16,961 nt of DNA from Phycisphaerae bacterium (GCA_002688155.1 NZCH01000043.1:1-16961); one strand, 5' to 3'. Numbered from the stretch's first letter, positions 7,137 to 14,575 are shown. The notes: generated by a model from the sequence alone, not told the origin. Translations and numbers: made by a program.

Positions 7137-7949
7137 ATGTACAACGAGTTCTACGGCTTCACGTGCTCGCCGTTTAACATCACGCCCAATCCGCGCTTCC
7201 TGTATATGAGCCCGGCCCATCGTGAAGCGCTGTGCCACGCCGTGTTCGGCATCATTGAACGTAAGGGCTTTATCGTCATCACCGGCGAGGTCGGCGCCGG
7301 CAAGACCACGCTGTGCCGAGCGCTGCTCAAACAGCTGGGGCCGCAGTACAAGACCGCGCTGGTGCTCAACCCCTGCCTCACGGAAACGCAGCTTCTGCGC
7401 ACCGTGCTCAACGAGCTGGATATCAAAACGCCGCGCAACGACCGCGTGGCAATGATTGACGCGCTCAACGAATACCTGGTCGAACAGGTTACACAGGGCA
7501 ACGACGTCGTACTGATCATCGACGAAGCGCAGGACATGACATTCGAGTTGCTCGAACAGGTGAGGCTGCTTTCGAACTTCGAGACAGACGAGCAGAAGCT
7601 ATTGCAGATCGTGCTGATCGGCCAGCCGGAGCTTCGCAACAAGATCGACCATCCGCGGATGCGGCAACTGCGCCAGCGCATCACGGTACGTTACCACGTG
7701 CCGGCGCTTGCAAAACATGACATTGGCGAATACATCCGCCATCGACTTCACGTGTCGGGCGGCAACGGCAGGCCTAAGTTTGAGTGGTCGGCAGTTCGGC
7801 GCATTTGCCGCTACTCAAAGGGCGTACCGCGCCTGATTAATGCGGTGTGCGATAAGACACTGCTGTGCGGTTACGTCGACGGGGTGGACCGTTTCACAGG
7901 CCGGCACGTGGCGCGGGCGATCCGCGAATTGGAGGGCAAGGCTGCGTGA
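7137..7949 (+). CDS. gspA: GspA/ExeA-like AAA ATPase
   Basis: This 270-residue ATPase resembles the cytoplasmic domain of GspA/ExeA, which with GspB helps place the type II secretion secretin through the peptidoglycan. The diagnostic N-terminus MYNEFYGFTCSPF is present, then TPNPRFLYMSPAHREAL. Walker A is GEVGAGKTT (50-58) and Walker B is VLIIDEAQ (D129, E130). A family-typical LRQRITVRYHV segment and a helical lid follow. Unlike full-length ExeA there is no transmembrane helix or peptidoglycan-binding domain after the ATPase, so it is the short, soluble form. The frame stays open back to 6846, but homologues begin at this Met. No SD precedes it; a repeat-like GC-rich tract (7112-7133) occupies that place. 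Its stop overlaps the gspB-like start (GTGA). Confidence 0.85.
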   Translation: MYNEFYGFTCSPFNITPNPRFLYMSPAHREALCHAVFGIIERKGFIVITGEVGAGKTTLCRALLKQLGPQYKTALVLNPCLTETQLLRTVLNELDIKTPRNDRVAMIDALNEYLVEQVTQGNDVVLIIDEAQDMTFELLEQVRLLSNFETDEQKLLQIVLIGQPELRNKIDHPRMRQLRQRITVRYHVPALAKHDIGEYIRHRLHVSGGNGRPKFEWSAVRRICRYSKGVPRLINAVCDKTLLCGYVDGVDRFTGRHVARAIRELEGKAA

Positions 7950-8725
7950 GTCTGATCAACGACGCATTAAAGAAAGCGCACTCGTATCCAGACGCCCATG
8001 ATGACGCGGCGCCGCGTGATCCGTCGAAGCTGTCGCACTTCGACGCGATGCAGACGTACACGCCGGCGCGGCACATGAGCGCGGGCGGCAGGGGGTGGAC
8101 GATCCTGATAATCATCGTCGTGGTACTGCTGGGCGCTTCGGCATCGGTGGGTATCATGTATTATCTGCCGCGTCGCTCCGGCGCGCAACCGCGCGACGAA
8201 GCGCCGCCGGTCAATACAGTTGCAACGTCAACCGCCGATGTGGCCGGCGCGTCAACGTCGTTCATCGAATCACACGCATCGGACGCGGGGACGAAGAGGA
8301 TCGAACCCGCCGCGGCGCCCGAACCGGAACCACAACCGGCTGCAAACGCGGCCGATACCGGCCCGGGCGCAACCGTGCGCGTGCCTGCAGGCGACCACCA
8401 TGAAACGCCTGCGGTTCCAACGATCAATCCGCCCGCCAATGCCGGGCCACCCGCATTGACCGCAGCCCAACCGCCCGCCGCGAACACAACACCAACGTTA
8501 CCGGACATCAATGGAAAAACGTTTCTCAGAAAGATCGACCTTCCCGGTTTTCCAAAAGTAGACTTAGGTCTCATTGTGTATTCGCCAGGCAATGCCCGAG
8601 CGCTGATCAACGGGCAAATCATCGTGGTGGGTGATACGTTTGACGGTTACCACGTTCATGCCATTGAGACCAAGCATGTGCAGTTGCGAATCGACGACCA
8701 ATATTGTTTTGTACGGTTGCCGTAG
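7946..8725 (+). CDS. gspB: GspB-like type II secretion assembly protein
   Basis: The 259-residue product starts with (V/M)SLINDALKKA, the signature N-terminus of GspB proteins. A single membrane helix follows at about 51-74 (WTILIIIVVVLLG...). Residues 78-185 are a Pro/Ala/Thr-rich periplasmic linker. Residues 187-259 form a compact C-terminal domain with VYSPGNARALINGQ and GDTFDGYHVHAIE, matching the T2SSB domain of GspB. It should anchor in the inner membrane and work with GspA in secretin assembly. The GTG at 7946 overlaps the gspA stop by four bases, so the two are translationally coupled. No other secretion gene is in the window, so the secretin they serve is encoded elsewhere; a type IV pilus secretin is an alternative. 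Confidence 0.85.
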   Translation: MSLINDALKKAHSYPDAHDDAAPRDPSKLSHFDAMQTYTPARHMSAGGRGWTILIIIVVVLLGASASVGIMYYLPRRSGAQPRDEAPPVNTVATSTADVAGASTSFIESHASDAGTKRIEPAAAPEPEPQPAANAADTGPGATVRVPAGDHHETPAVPTINPPANAGPPALTAAQPPAANTTPTLPDINGKTFLRKIDLPGFPKVDLGLIVYSPGNARALINGQIIVVGDTFDGYHVHAIETKHVQLRIDDQYCFVRLP

Positions 8726-8959
8726 CCCGATTTAGCCGATGACGGAATCGTGTGAAATGCGCGATTTGAGCGAACCGGCGCCGCCTGAAATACGTCGTAA
8801 CAAAGGATTATCGGAGGCGGACACGCACGGCAAGTCAATCCACCCGAAGCGGCCATCGCGGATTTCAATGCAGCCAGCGCACCGTGTGTGTGCGATCACT
8901 GGGTGCGAGAACTGGCACCAGCGAATCATTTGAAGCACCTGAAGCAAAAAGGAGACGTC
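8726..8959. other. Intergenic region before the ompH-like gene
   Basis: These 234 bases separate gspB from the ompH-like gene. A 64-codon + strand frame (8739-8933) has no SD, signal or known motif and was not accepted. No clear terminator follows gspB. The only firm signal is the SD AAAGGAG at 8948-8954 serving the next gene, so that gene is probably transcribed separately or from a long leader. Confidence 0.4.
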
Positions 8960-9757
8960 ATGTCGAGGCAAACAATCGTCGTAACAAGTGCATTCACATT
9001 CTCTCTGCTCGCGCTGCTGGGATCACCCGCGGCAGCACAGGATGATCCCGTCGCGCAGCTTCGCACCGAGTTGGAGCAGCAGCAAGCCGAGATGGCGCGA
9101 CTCAAGCAGATGGTGGCGAACATGGCAGGTAGCGGCTCGGCCGTCGGCGCCGGCACCATCGCGGTTATTGACCTGAACACGGTCATGAAGGCGCTTGGCC
9201 GCGATCGCGAAGTGCAGTTTCAACTGCAGACCGAGCAAAAACTGATCTCAGAGGAGCTCAAGGACCGCCAGAGTAAAATCCGCACCCATTTGGAGACGGA
9301 GAGTCAGAAGGTCGCCGCAAGCGAAGCGTCCGACCAGGAGAAGAAGCAGAAGATGGAGCTGCTTCAACGCAAGCTGCAACAGATCTGGCAGCAGGAGATG
9401 CAAAAAGCGCGCAAGGATATCAACGACTACCGCGGCAGTCTGAACAAGGCGTTCCTCGCACAGTTGCTGCCGTTTGCCAAATCGTCGGCGCAGGAACTTG
9501 GCGCATCGGTCGTCGCGGCGCGCACGGACCTGTTCCTGCATTACGAAAGCGCGATCGATATCACGCAGTCGGTGTCGCAGGCGATGAAAGATGCCGGCCT
9601 GGAGTCAGCGCCGATCCCGGACTCGGCCTTCGGTAATGGCGGAGGCAACGCCAGTACAAACGGCGGAGCCAACAATTCGATGTCGGACAGTTCGAACACC
9701 AACGCAAGTGACGACGCCGGCGCGACGTCCCAGCCGGCCTCGCAGCCGACGTGGTAA
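8960..9757 (+). CDS. Skp/OmpH-like periplasmic coiled-coil protein
   Basis: This 265-residue protein begins with a signal peptide (basic MSRQ, a hydrophobic core, likely cleavage after AAA at 26). A short coiled coil follows at about 30-55, then IAVIDLNTVMKAL, the typical first strand of OmpH/Skp proteins. A long helical arm runs from about 80 to 165, rich in Q, E and K. The end of the domain reads LFLHYESAIDITQSVSQAM, matching the family's DiT motif. Skp is a periplasmic holdase for outer-membrane proteins. Two parts are not typical of Skp: the extra coiled coil before the domain, and a Gly/Asn/Ser/Asp-rich tail from about 220 to 265. The ATG at 8960 has a strong SD (GGAG, five-base spacing), which decides the start. 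A hairpin at 9825-9848 lies downstream. The neighbours suggest envelope biogenesis. Confidence 0.85.
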   Translation: MSRQTIVVTSAFTFSLLALLGSPAAAQDDPVAQLRTELEQQQAEMARLKQMVANMAGSGSAVGAGTIAVIDLNTVMKALGRDREVQFQLQTEQKLISEELKDRQSKIRTHLETESQKVAASEASDQEKKQKMELLQRKLQQIWQQEMQKARKDINDYRGSLNKAFLAQLLPFAKSSAQELGASVVAARTDLFLHYESAIDITQSVSQAMKDAGLESAPIPDSAFGNGGGNASTNGGANNSMSDSSNTNASDDAGATSQPASQPTW

Positions 9758-9824
9758 TACGCAGCCAACATCGACGATCACCGTACCAACACACGCTGTG
9801 ATGTAGAGAAGATCGGGAAACTCA

Positions 9825-9848
9825 TTCGCCGGCAGGAATGCCGGCGAA
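9825..9848 (+). other. Perfect 10-bp hairpin with GGAA loop
   Basis: TTCGCCGGCA and TGCCGGCGAA pair perfectly around a GGAA (GNRA) loop, 68 bases after the ompH-like stop. No T run follows on either strand. It could be a 3' end stabiliser or weak terminator for the ompH-like mRNA. The ATG at 9838 of the small downstream frame starts at the loop's last base, so the hairpin could also hide that start. Confidence 0.5.
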
Positions 9849-9996
9849 CATTGGCAGCGGACATCAGCGCACATTCAGCATGATCGAACTGGTGATCATT
9901 GGCATCATGGTGCTGATGCTGGTGCTCATGATCTGCGCCGCGTGGGCGCCGCACGAGACACCTCACGCTGCGACGCGTTCGAACTGCGTCATGTGA
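9838..9996 (+). CDS. Small ORF with a prepilin-like hydrophobic N-terminus
   Basis: This 52-codon frame encodes a short polar leader, then TFSMIELVIIGIMVLMLVL and a short polar tail. The segment FSMIELVI copies the mature N-terminus of type IV prepilins and pseudopilins (Phe at +1, Glu at +5, then a hydrophobic helix). However, the residue before Phe is Thr rather than the Gly needed by prepilin peptidase. About 81% of third codon positions are G or C, consistent with coding. Starts are weak: the ATG at 9838 lies in a hairpin with AGGA directly against it, and an internal ATG at 9880 lacks an SD. The last 34 bases overlap the 3' end of the convergent PilZ gene. It may be a small membrane protein, a degraded pilin gene or chance. 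Confidence 0.35.
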   Translation: MPANIGSGHQRTFSMIELVIIGIMVLMLVLMICAAWAPHETPHAATRSNCVM

Positions 9997-10358
9997 TCTA
10001 TCAGGTATTTGCGCAGGTTTGCGGCATCGATGTCGCTGGCGAAGCTGGTGAAGGCCAGCCCCATTCGTGTCGGGCCGCAGTCACCTTCCTCATCATGCAG
10101 GCGAACGATTCGGCCGCACGCCGTGACGGTGATCGAGTTAACGCCGGGCAGCATGGCGCGGACCACCACGTCGGTGCCGGGTTCAACCGGTGCGTCCAAC
10201 TCGAATCGCATGCCTGTTTCGCTGATGTCGTAGATGTGTCCGGTCCAGCGGAAACGCTCGTGGTCCCCCGGGCGAACGCGGACAAGCGTGTACATGGCGG
10301 GCAGAGCCAAGCGTGGCAGTGTGCGTTCATCCGAACCGCCTGGTGACCCGTTTGGCAT
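9963..10358 (-). CDS. PilZ domain protein (cyclic di-GMP binding)
   Basis: This 131-residue single-domain protein carries both PilZ signature motifs in the normal order: R12-T-L-P-R16 (RxxxR) and D44-I-S46-E-T-G49 (DxSxxG). A beta-barrel sequence follows (MRFELDAPVEPGTDVVVRAML, then GRIVRLHDE). PilZ domains bind cyclic di-GMP and switch motility, pilus, secretion or polysaccharide functions. No second domain, signal or membrane helix is visible, so it probably acts by binding a partner. The ATG at 10358 has a strong SD, AGGAG at 10370-10366, seven bases away, which fixes the start. The gene is transcribed toward the ompH-like gene and alone on this strand here. Its target is unknown; the secretion and pilin-like neighbours are only suggestive. 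Confidence 0.9.
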   Translation of the reverse strand: MPNGSPGGSDERTLPRLALPAMYTLVRVRPGDHERFRWTGHIYDISETGMRFELDAPVEPGTDVVVRAMLPGVNSITVTACGRIVRLHDEEGDCGPTRMGLAFTSFASDIDAANLRKYLIDHMTQFERVAA

Positions 10359-10483
10359 ATTCCCGCTCCTGACTGGACATTGGGGTATCGACCTTTTTAT
10401 CGTCCGTTGCGGGCAGGCGGTTTATCACTGGGGGACAAGAGAAGTACCTGAATACCCGGGCACCCCAATACTCAATGGTCTGA

Positions 10484-10506
10484 GGAACCCGACACCCGAC
10501 ACCCGG
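10484..10506. repeat. Intergenic ACCCGACACCCGG-type repeat, copy 2
   Basis: This 23-base tract upstream of rph is nearly identical to 7112-7133 upstream of gspA, differing mainly by a small indel. Inside it CCCGACA repeats in tandem. GGAACC at its left end and GGTTCC just past its right end form a six-base inverted repeat. It may belong to a dispersed repeat family. Confidence 0.5.
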
Positions 10507-10533
10507 TTCCCGCATTGCCCGATAACGGCATCG

Positions 10534-10562
10534 TCAACATGTACAACCGACCACGTTAGAAT
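10534..10562 (+). promoter_or_regulatory. Candidate sigma-70-type promoter of rph
   Basis: TCAACA (10534-10539, four of six -35 matches), a 17-base spacer and TAGAAT (10557-10562, five of six -10 matches) precede the rph ATG at 10570 by seven bases. The predicted start of transcription coincides with the ATG, implying a leaderless mRNA. No SD is present, which agrees. Confidence 0.5.
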
Positions 10563-10569
10563 CACCGCC

Positions 10570-11274
10570 ATGGCACTAAGACGAAACAACCAAATGCGGC
10601 CGACGACGATCAAGCGGTATCGCACACGCGCCGCGGGCAGCGTGGTGATCGCCCAGGGCGATACGCGTGTGCTTTGCACCGCCAGCGTGGCCGACGATGT
10701 ACCGCACTTTTTGATCGACAAAACGACCGGCGAGCCGAAGCACGGCTGGGTGACGGCCGAGTACAGCATGCTGCCCGGCTCGACGCCCGACCGCAAGCGC
10801 CGCGGACCCGACGGAAGATCAACAGAGATTCAGCGTCTGATCGGTCGGTCGCTGCGCGCCGCGGTCGACCTTGACAAAATGCCCGGCATCGCGATCACCT
10901 GCGACTGTGACGTGCTGATGGCCGACGGCGGAACGCGCACCGCCGCGATCACCGGAGCGTTCGTCGCACTGGCGCAGGCAATCGGTCGACTGCGCAGGCA
11001 AGGCGTGCTCAAACGCAACCCGATCCTCGGCCCGGTCGCCGCAATCAGTGTCGGCATCGTTGACGGTGTGCCCCGCCTCGATCTGGACTACCCGCTCGAC
11101 AGCAGCGCGGACGTCGACATGAATGTCGTGATGAACCACAAGGGCGAGTTCATCGAAGTGCAGGGCACTGGCGAAAAAACCACGTTCTCGCGCGAACAAC
11201 TTGACGTTCTATTAAAGCTCGCAGCGACAGGCATTCGCAAACTGATTCGTGTGCAGCGCGCGGCGATTGGATGA
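10570..11274 (+). CDS. rph: Ribonuclease PH
   Basis: This 234-residue phosphorolytic 3'-5' exoribonuclease trims the 3' ends of tRNA precursors. The family signature is long and clear: GDTRVLCTASV, GWVTAEYSMLPGST, GRSTEIQRLIGRSLRA, CDVLMADGGTRTAAI, and LDLDYPLDSSADVDMN, with acidic residues D177 and D183 at the catalytic and metal sites. Length is slightly below the usual 238-245 because the N-terminal RPDGR segment is reduced to RRNNQMRP. The frame is open back to 10234, but homology begins at this ATG. There is no SD; a promoter-like TCAACA-17-TAGAAT ends seven bases before the start. It is likely a single-gene transcript, convergent with the sugar operon, with a hairpin at 11283-11303 between them. 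Confidence 0.95.
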   Translation: MALRRNNQMRPTTIKRYRTRAAGSVVIAQGDTRVLCTASVADDVPHFLIDKTTGEPKHGWVTAEYSMLPGSTPDRKRRGPDGRSTEIQRLIGRSLRAAVDLDKMPGIAITCDCDVLMADGGTRTAAITGAFVALAQAIGRLRRQGVLKRNPILGPVAAISVGIVDGVPRLDLDYPLDSSADVDMNVVMNHKGEFIEVQGTGEKTTFSREQLDVLLKLAATGIRKLIRVQRAAIG

Positions 11275-11282
11275 GCGGTTCT

Positions 11283-11303
11283 GTGTGAGGTCTTCCCTCA
11301 CAC
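11283..11303. terminator. Hairpin between convergent rph and oxidoreductase genes
   Basis: GTGTGAGG (11283-11290) and CCTCACAC (11296-11303) pair perfectly over a five-base loop. The hairpin lies nine bases after the rph stop and contains the stop codon of the convergent gene (11298-11300). No T run follows on either strand, so it may be a factor-dependent end or a 3' protection element rather than a classic intrinsic terminator. Confidence 0.45.
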
Positions 11304-12626
11304 CATCACCGACTGCTTCTGAGGCAGCTTGAGAACCGAATCAACATCGATCGGCTGACCCGTGCGGATCGACTCATTTGCGCAAACGCCCATGAGAATT
11401 GACGCCGCGCCGTCAATGTGCGTCGCGGCGGTTTTAAGTGGGTCATCAGTTGGATCGGGCAGCAGCAGGTCATCGAGCAGCCGGGCATCGCCGCCGGCGT
11501 GTCCGCCTTCGCCCTTGGCTGGCTCGACCCCGTACGGTACTGCGAACATCGGGTACACCATCAGCTCCTGGCGATGATTGGCGGCCTGTGCTTCGGCGAT
11601 CTCTTCGTCACTTTGGCCCTTGATGATGTGTGACCCGTGCCCATCGAACAGTTCGATCCGGCCCTTCGTGCCCGTAACCGAGACACGATATCCCTCCCAC
11701 GGGCTGTACGCGATCAAGCTGTAATTCAGGATCACCCCGTTGCGATACCGCGCGGTCACAGCCATCGTATCCTCGATCGTAATGTCGTCGCGAAATACGT
11801 TCTGGTCGCGAACATATCCGCTGTCCTTCTCGGCATTCAAGTACAACGCAGTCAACCTCTCATCTTCGCTCAGCGAAAGGTAGAACGGGTCATCTTTGGC
11901 TTCATCGACATCCGTGTAACGGTCGTAGTTGTACACTTCACCGCGCTTCGCGGCGTTTTCAGCGCCGTAGAACATACGGTCGCCGATGCAGTACACCGTC
12001 TTCGGGTACGAGTCGATCCACCAATTGATCAGGTCAAAGTGGTGCGTGGCCTTGTGCACAAGCAGGCCACCGGACTTGTCCTTGTATGAGTGCCAGCGTC
12101 GGAAGTAGTCCGCACCGTGTCTCGTATCGAGCACCCACGAAAAATCAACCGACAATGGCGTCCCCACAACGCCGTCACGCAGCATCCTGCACACCTGCGT
12201 CACGTGCGGCGCATATCGATAATTGAACGTCACGCGCAGGTCCCTGCCGGTGCGTTCAATCGCCTCGAAGATTGCGTTGGCTTTCTCCCCGTCGATCGTC
12301 ATCGGCTTTTCCGTGATCGCATTGCAGCCCAATTCCATCGAGCGGATGATGTAGTGATGGTGCATGAAGTCGGCGGTCGTCACGATGACCGTGTCCGGCT
12401 TGCATTCGGCGACCATTTTGTCAAAGTCGTCCGCGTGATACGTCGGAACCGGCTCGGCGCCCCACCGGTCCTTTATCTGGCCGTTGTACCAGTCCATGCG
12501 TACCTGGCTCACGTCGCACAGGCCAACCAGTTCGTTGTTGTCGCTGTACTTGTCGACCAGTGCGTCGATGTACATCAGCGCGCGGCCGCCGGTGCCGACG
12601 AGAGCGTATTGGGTCTTCTTTGACAT
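11298..12626 (-). CDS. Gfo/Idh/MocA family oxidoreductase (last gene of sugar operon)
   Basis: This 442-residue NAD(P)-dependent dehydrogenase has an N-terminal Rossmann loop ALVGTGGRALMYI (8-20), then the EKP motif in AITEKPMTID. The active-site region reads SGGLLVHKATHHFDLINWW, with Lys and paired His as in inositol and sugar dehydrogenases of this family. It is longer than the typical 330-390 residues because of an insert after the catalytic motif, around GAENAAKRGEVYNYDRYTDV. The longer frame up to 12761 was rejected: the ATG at 12626 begins the homologous sequence, with GGAG about ten bases upstream. It lies 70 bases after the other oxidoreductase of the operon. The substrate is unknown; the neighbours suggest a sugar or amino-sugar derivative. 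Confidence 0.9.
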   Translation of the reverse strand: MSKKTQYALVGTGGRALMYIDALVDKYSDNNELVGLCDVSQVRMDWYNGQIKDRWGAEPVPTYHADDFDKMVAECKPDTVIVTTADFMHHHYIIRSMELGCNAITEKPMTIDGEKANAIFEAIERTGRDLRVTFNYRYAPHVTQVCRMLRDGVVGTPLSVDFSWVLDTRHGADYFRRWHSYKDKSGGLLVHKATHHFDLINWWIDSYPKTVYCIGDRMFYGAENAAKRGEVYNYDRYTDVDEAKDDPFYLSLSEDERLTALYLNAEKDSGYVRDQNVFRDDITIEDTMAVTARYRNGVILNYSLIAYSPWEGYRVSVTGTKGRIELFDGHGSHIIKGQSDEEIAEAQAANHRQELMVYPMFAVPYGVEPAKGEGGHAGGDARLLDDLLLPDPTDDPLKTAATHIDGAASILMGVCANESIRTGQPIDVDSVLKLPQKQSVMV

Positions 12627-12671
12627 ATGGGAAGTGCTCCGTGTTTGGTGATCAGGTGAGTCTTTGGGCAG

Positions 12672-12714
12672 GTTTTCGAATTTGGATTGTCGCAAATCAC
12701 AAATTGATATGCTC
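12672..12714. repeat. AT-rich palindromic element across an operon junction
   Basis: This tract is much richer in A and T than its surroundings. It contains an inverted repeat, AATTTG (12679-12684) and CAAATT (12700-12705). It covers the stop codon of the upstream operon gene and most of the intergenic gap. It resembles short dispersed AT-rich intergenic elements, but no second copy was seen in this window. Confidence 0.3.
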
Positions 12715-13710
12715 GTCCAATGACACCCGACGTTCCTCCACCGTGCTCTTGATCGCGCCAAAGACCATTGTCAGGCTCTTGAGATTGTCCGCGGCGCAGC
12801 ATTCGGGATCACGATTTTCGTCGATGGCGCAGAAGAATTCATCAACGATCGCGACGGACTGGTCGGGTACGTCGTCTGGCAGTATCTCGCGGTTCACCGG
12901 CTCGTCCGTGCGATGCAGGTGGCTGTGCCACATCCGGTCCAGCTCCCACGTGATGCTGCCTCTGGACCCATTGATTGACCAGTCGCCCCAGTACGTCGTG
13001 CGCTTGCCGACGGCCGCGCCAAGCGACACGTGCGTGGCGCGCATGCCGTCCGGGTATTCGAACACAATCACGTGTGCCGAATCTCCCTTGAGCCAGCTCC
13101 ACGGATGGTTCCACGTGATCGCATGCACGGTGACCGGGTCGGCGTTCAGCACGTAACGCATCATGTCAAAGTGATGCACCATCATGTCGTTGATGAGCAT
13201 GTACGGCGCGGTCACGTAAAAGGACCCGGGGATGTCTGCCCAGTTCATGTACCAGCGCAAATCAACCTGTCCGACTTGACCGATCAACCCTTCGTCGAGC
13301 ACGCGCCGCGTCGTGCGCGGGCACGGGTGAAAACGATAGTTCTGCGTGATCATGTGCCGCATCCCGGCTGCGCGACCCGCAGCGACCGTCTGCTGCGCAA
13401 CCGAAAAGTCGTTACTCAGCGGCTTCTCCTGCAGCAGGTGCAAACCGTTGTCAAATGCCTTCTGAGCGATCACGTGGTGCACGCCCGGCGGCGTGACGTC
13501 GCACACGAAATCCGCCGACACGCTCGAAACCGCGTCATCGAGCGAATCAAATACGCCGCTTCGATCTAGATTGAACTGCTCGATCGCCTGCTCGGCAATC
13601 TGCGCTGCCGGTTCGACGTACGCAACGATCTCAACGTCATCGCGCTTGAGCAACTGGTCAACCCAATGACTGCCGCGCGAGCCCAATCCGGTCATGATGC
13701 ATTTTTTCAC
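12697..13710 (-). CDS. Gfo/Idh/MocA family oxidoreductase (fourth gene of sugar operon)
   Basis: This 337-residue NAD(P)-dependent oxidoreductase opens with MTGLGSRGSHW, a GxGxxG nucleotide loop. The EKP motif follows in LLQEKPLSND. The catalytic segment INDMMVHHFDMMRY carries the paired His and downstream Asp expected of the C-terminal domain. Length is typical of the family. The first codon is GTG at 13710 with only a weak GTGAG upstream; an internal ATG at 13695 would lose the first five residues. The upstream epimerase gene ends 28 bases away, so the two are surely cotranscribed. It is distinct from the last gene of the operon, sharing only family-level motifs, so the two probably catalyse different redox steps or use different substrates. 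Confidence 0.9.
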   Translation of the reverse strand: MKKCIMTGLGSRGSHWVDQLLKRDDVEIVAYVEPAAQIAEQAIEQFNLDRSGVFDSLDDAVSSVSADFVCDVTPPGVHHVIAQKAFDNGLHLLQEKPLSNDFSVAQQTVAAGRAAGMRHMITQNYRFHPCPRTTRRVLDEGLIGQVGQVDLRWYMNWADIPGSFYVTAPYMLINDMMVHHFDMMRYVLNADPVTVHAITWNHPWSWLKGDSAHVIVFEYPDGMRATHVSLGAAVGKRTTYWGDWSINGSRGSITWELDRMWHSHLHRTDEPVNREILPDDVPDQSVAIVDEFFCAIDENRDPECCAADNLKSLTMVFGAIKSTVEERRVSLDEHINL

Positions 13711-13738
13711 AGCGTTAACTCACTTCGTCTTCCGCAAC

Positions 13739-14575
13739 TCATCGCGCTCGTTTTGCCTTGGCGATGCATGCGCGCATGTATCGCAGACTCTTCGCCAGGT
13801 TTCGCGTGCGCTGTTTGCGGCTGCTGCCGGAAATCGCGCACTCGTAGGCCATGTATCCCGTGTACCGTACCTTCGCCAGTGCGCGAAAGGCGGCGACGAA
13901 GTCGATATCGCCGGTGCCCGGCTCCATGCGGGTGTTGTCCGCCAGGTGCATGCTGCCGGTGTACTTGCCCGCAACCGCACGTAGTGTCGCGGGCGTATCG
14001 GTCTCTTCAATGTGCATGTGAAACAAGTCGCTCAGCAGCGCCACGCCCTTGACCTTCGCACGGCGCATGATCCGCGCGCCGTGCTCCTGCGTACGCATGT
14101 AACTCTGCTCGTACCGGTTCAGCGGCTCGAGCAACACTTTTGTGTTGTGTTTGGCGGCGAACGGGCCGAGAACTCTGCAGTGCGCGACCATCAGTTCGTC
14201 CTGAATCTTGGCCGGGTCGGCCATGGGCGACAGATCCGGCACACGTGGCGGGCCGAACATCGGCGGGACGACCTGACCCGCAGCGCCGACCTGGCCGGCC
14301 AGTCGCAGATTCGCTTTGAGCAGCTCGACGGCCTGACGGCGCTTCTCGACCTCCGGGGCAAGCAGGTCAAACACCAATTGCCCCTGCTCGTCGAACATGC
14401 CGCAGATAGATGACACGGGCAGCACGTTGAGCACCGCTTCCGCCGTGCGCTTGAGATCTTCGTGCGGCTCGGCGGTCAGTTCGATACCTTCCACGCCGTG
14501 GTCCTTGGCCCACTTGACGTTGTCTTTGATCGTCCGGCCCGCCTCGATGAGGCGTACTTGTACGGATAGTTTCAT
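13739..14575 (-). CDS. TIM-barrel sugar (phosphate) isomerase/epimerase
   Basis: The 278-residue protein belongs to the xylose-isomerase-like TIM-barrel family (AP endonuclease 2 fold), which includes D-tagatose 3-epimerase, IolE and hydroxypyruvate isomerase. The four metal ligands are visible with nearly the numbering and spacing of tagatose epimerase (Glu152, Asp185, His211, Glu246): E150 in VLLEPLNRYE, D183 in LLSDLFHMHIEE, H210 in GSMHLADN and E245 in MAYEC. The GTGDIDF segment after the His is also typical. The frame is open to 14716, but the ATG at 14575 has a strong SD (AGGAG, six bases away). It is the third gene of the operon. The likely role is epimerising or isomerising a keto sugar next to the carbonyl; the substrate is unknown. 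Confidence 0.88.
   Translation of the reverse strand: MKLSVQVRLIEAGRTIKDNVKWAKDHGVEGIELTAEPHEDLKRTAEAVLNVLPVSSICGMFDEQGQLVFDLLAPEVEKRRQAVELLKANLRLAGQVGAAGQVVPPMFGPPRVPDLSPMADPAKIQDELMVAHCRVLGPFAAKHNTKVLLEPLNRYEQSYMRTQEHGARIMRRAKVKGVALLSDLFHMHIEETDTPATLRAVAGKYTGSMHLADNTRMEPGTGDIDFVAAFRALAKVRYTGYMAYECAISGSSRKQRTRNLAKSLRYMRACIAKAKRAR

Noticed and set aside
8739..8933. 64-codon + strand frame between gspB and the ompH-like gene
   Set aside because: No SD, signal or recognisable motif, and a composition unlike neighbouring proteins. Coding cannot be excluded but is not supported.
9778..9966. 62-codon His-rich - strand frame whose GTG overlaps the PilZ stop
   Set aside because: The GTGA overlap is tempting, but the His-rich stretch is the antisense of the hydrophobic + strand segment, and its third positions are near 55% GC versus about 81% for the + frame.
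11637..12623. Two adjacent + strand frames (150 and 177 codons) opposite the last oxidoreductase gene
   Set aside because: They mirror a gene with Rossmann, EKP and catalytic motifs and encode Val/Arg/His-rich sequence with no domain.
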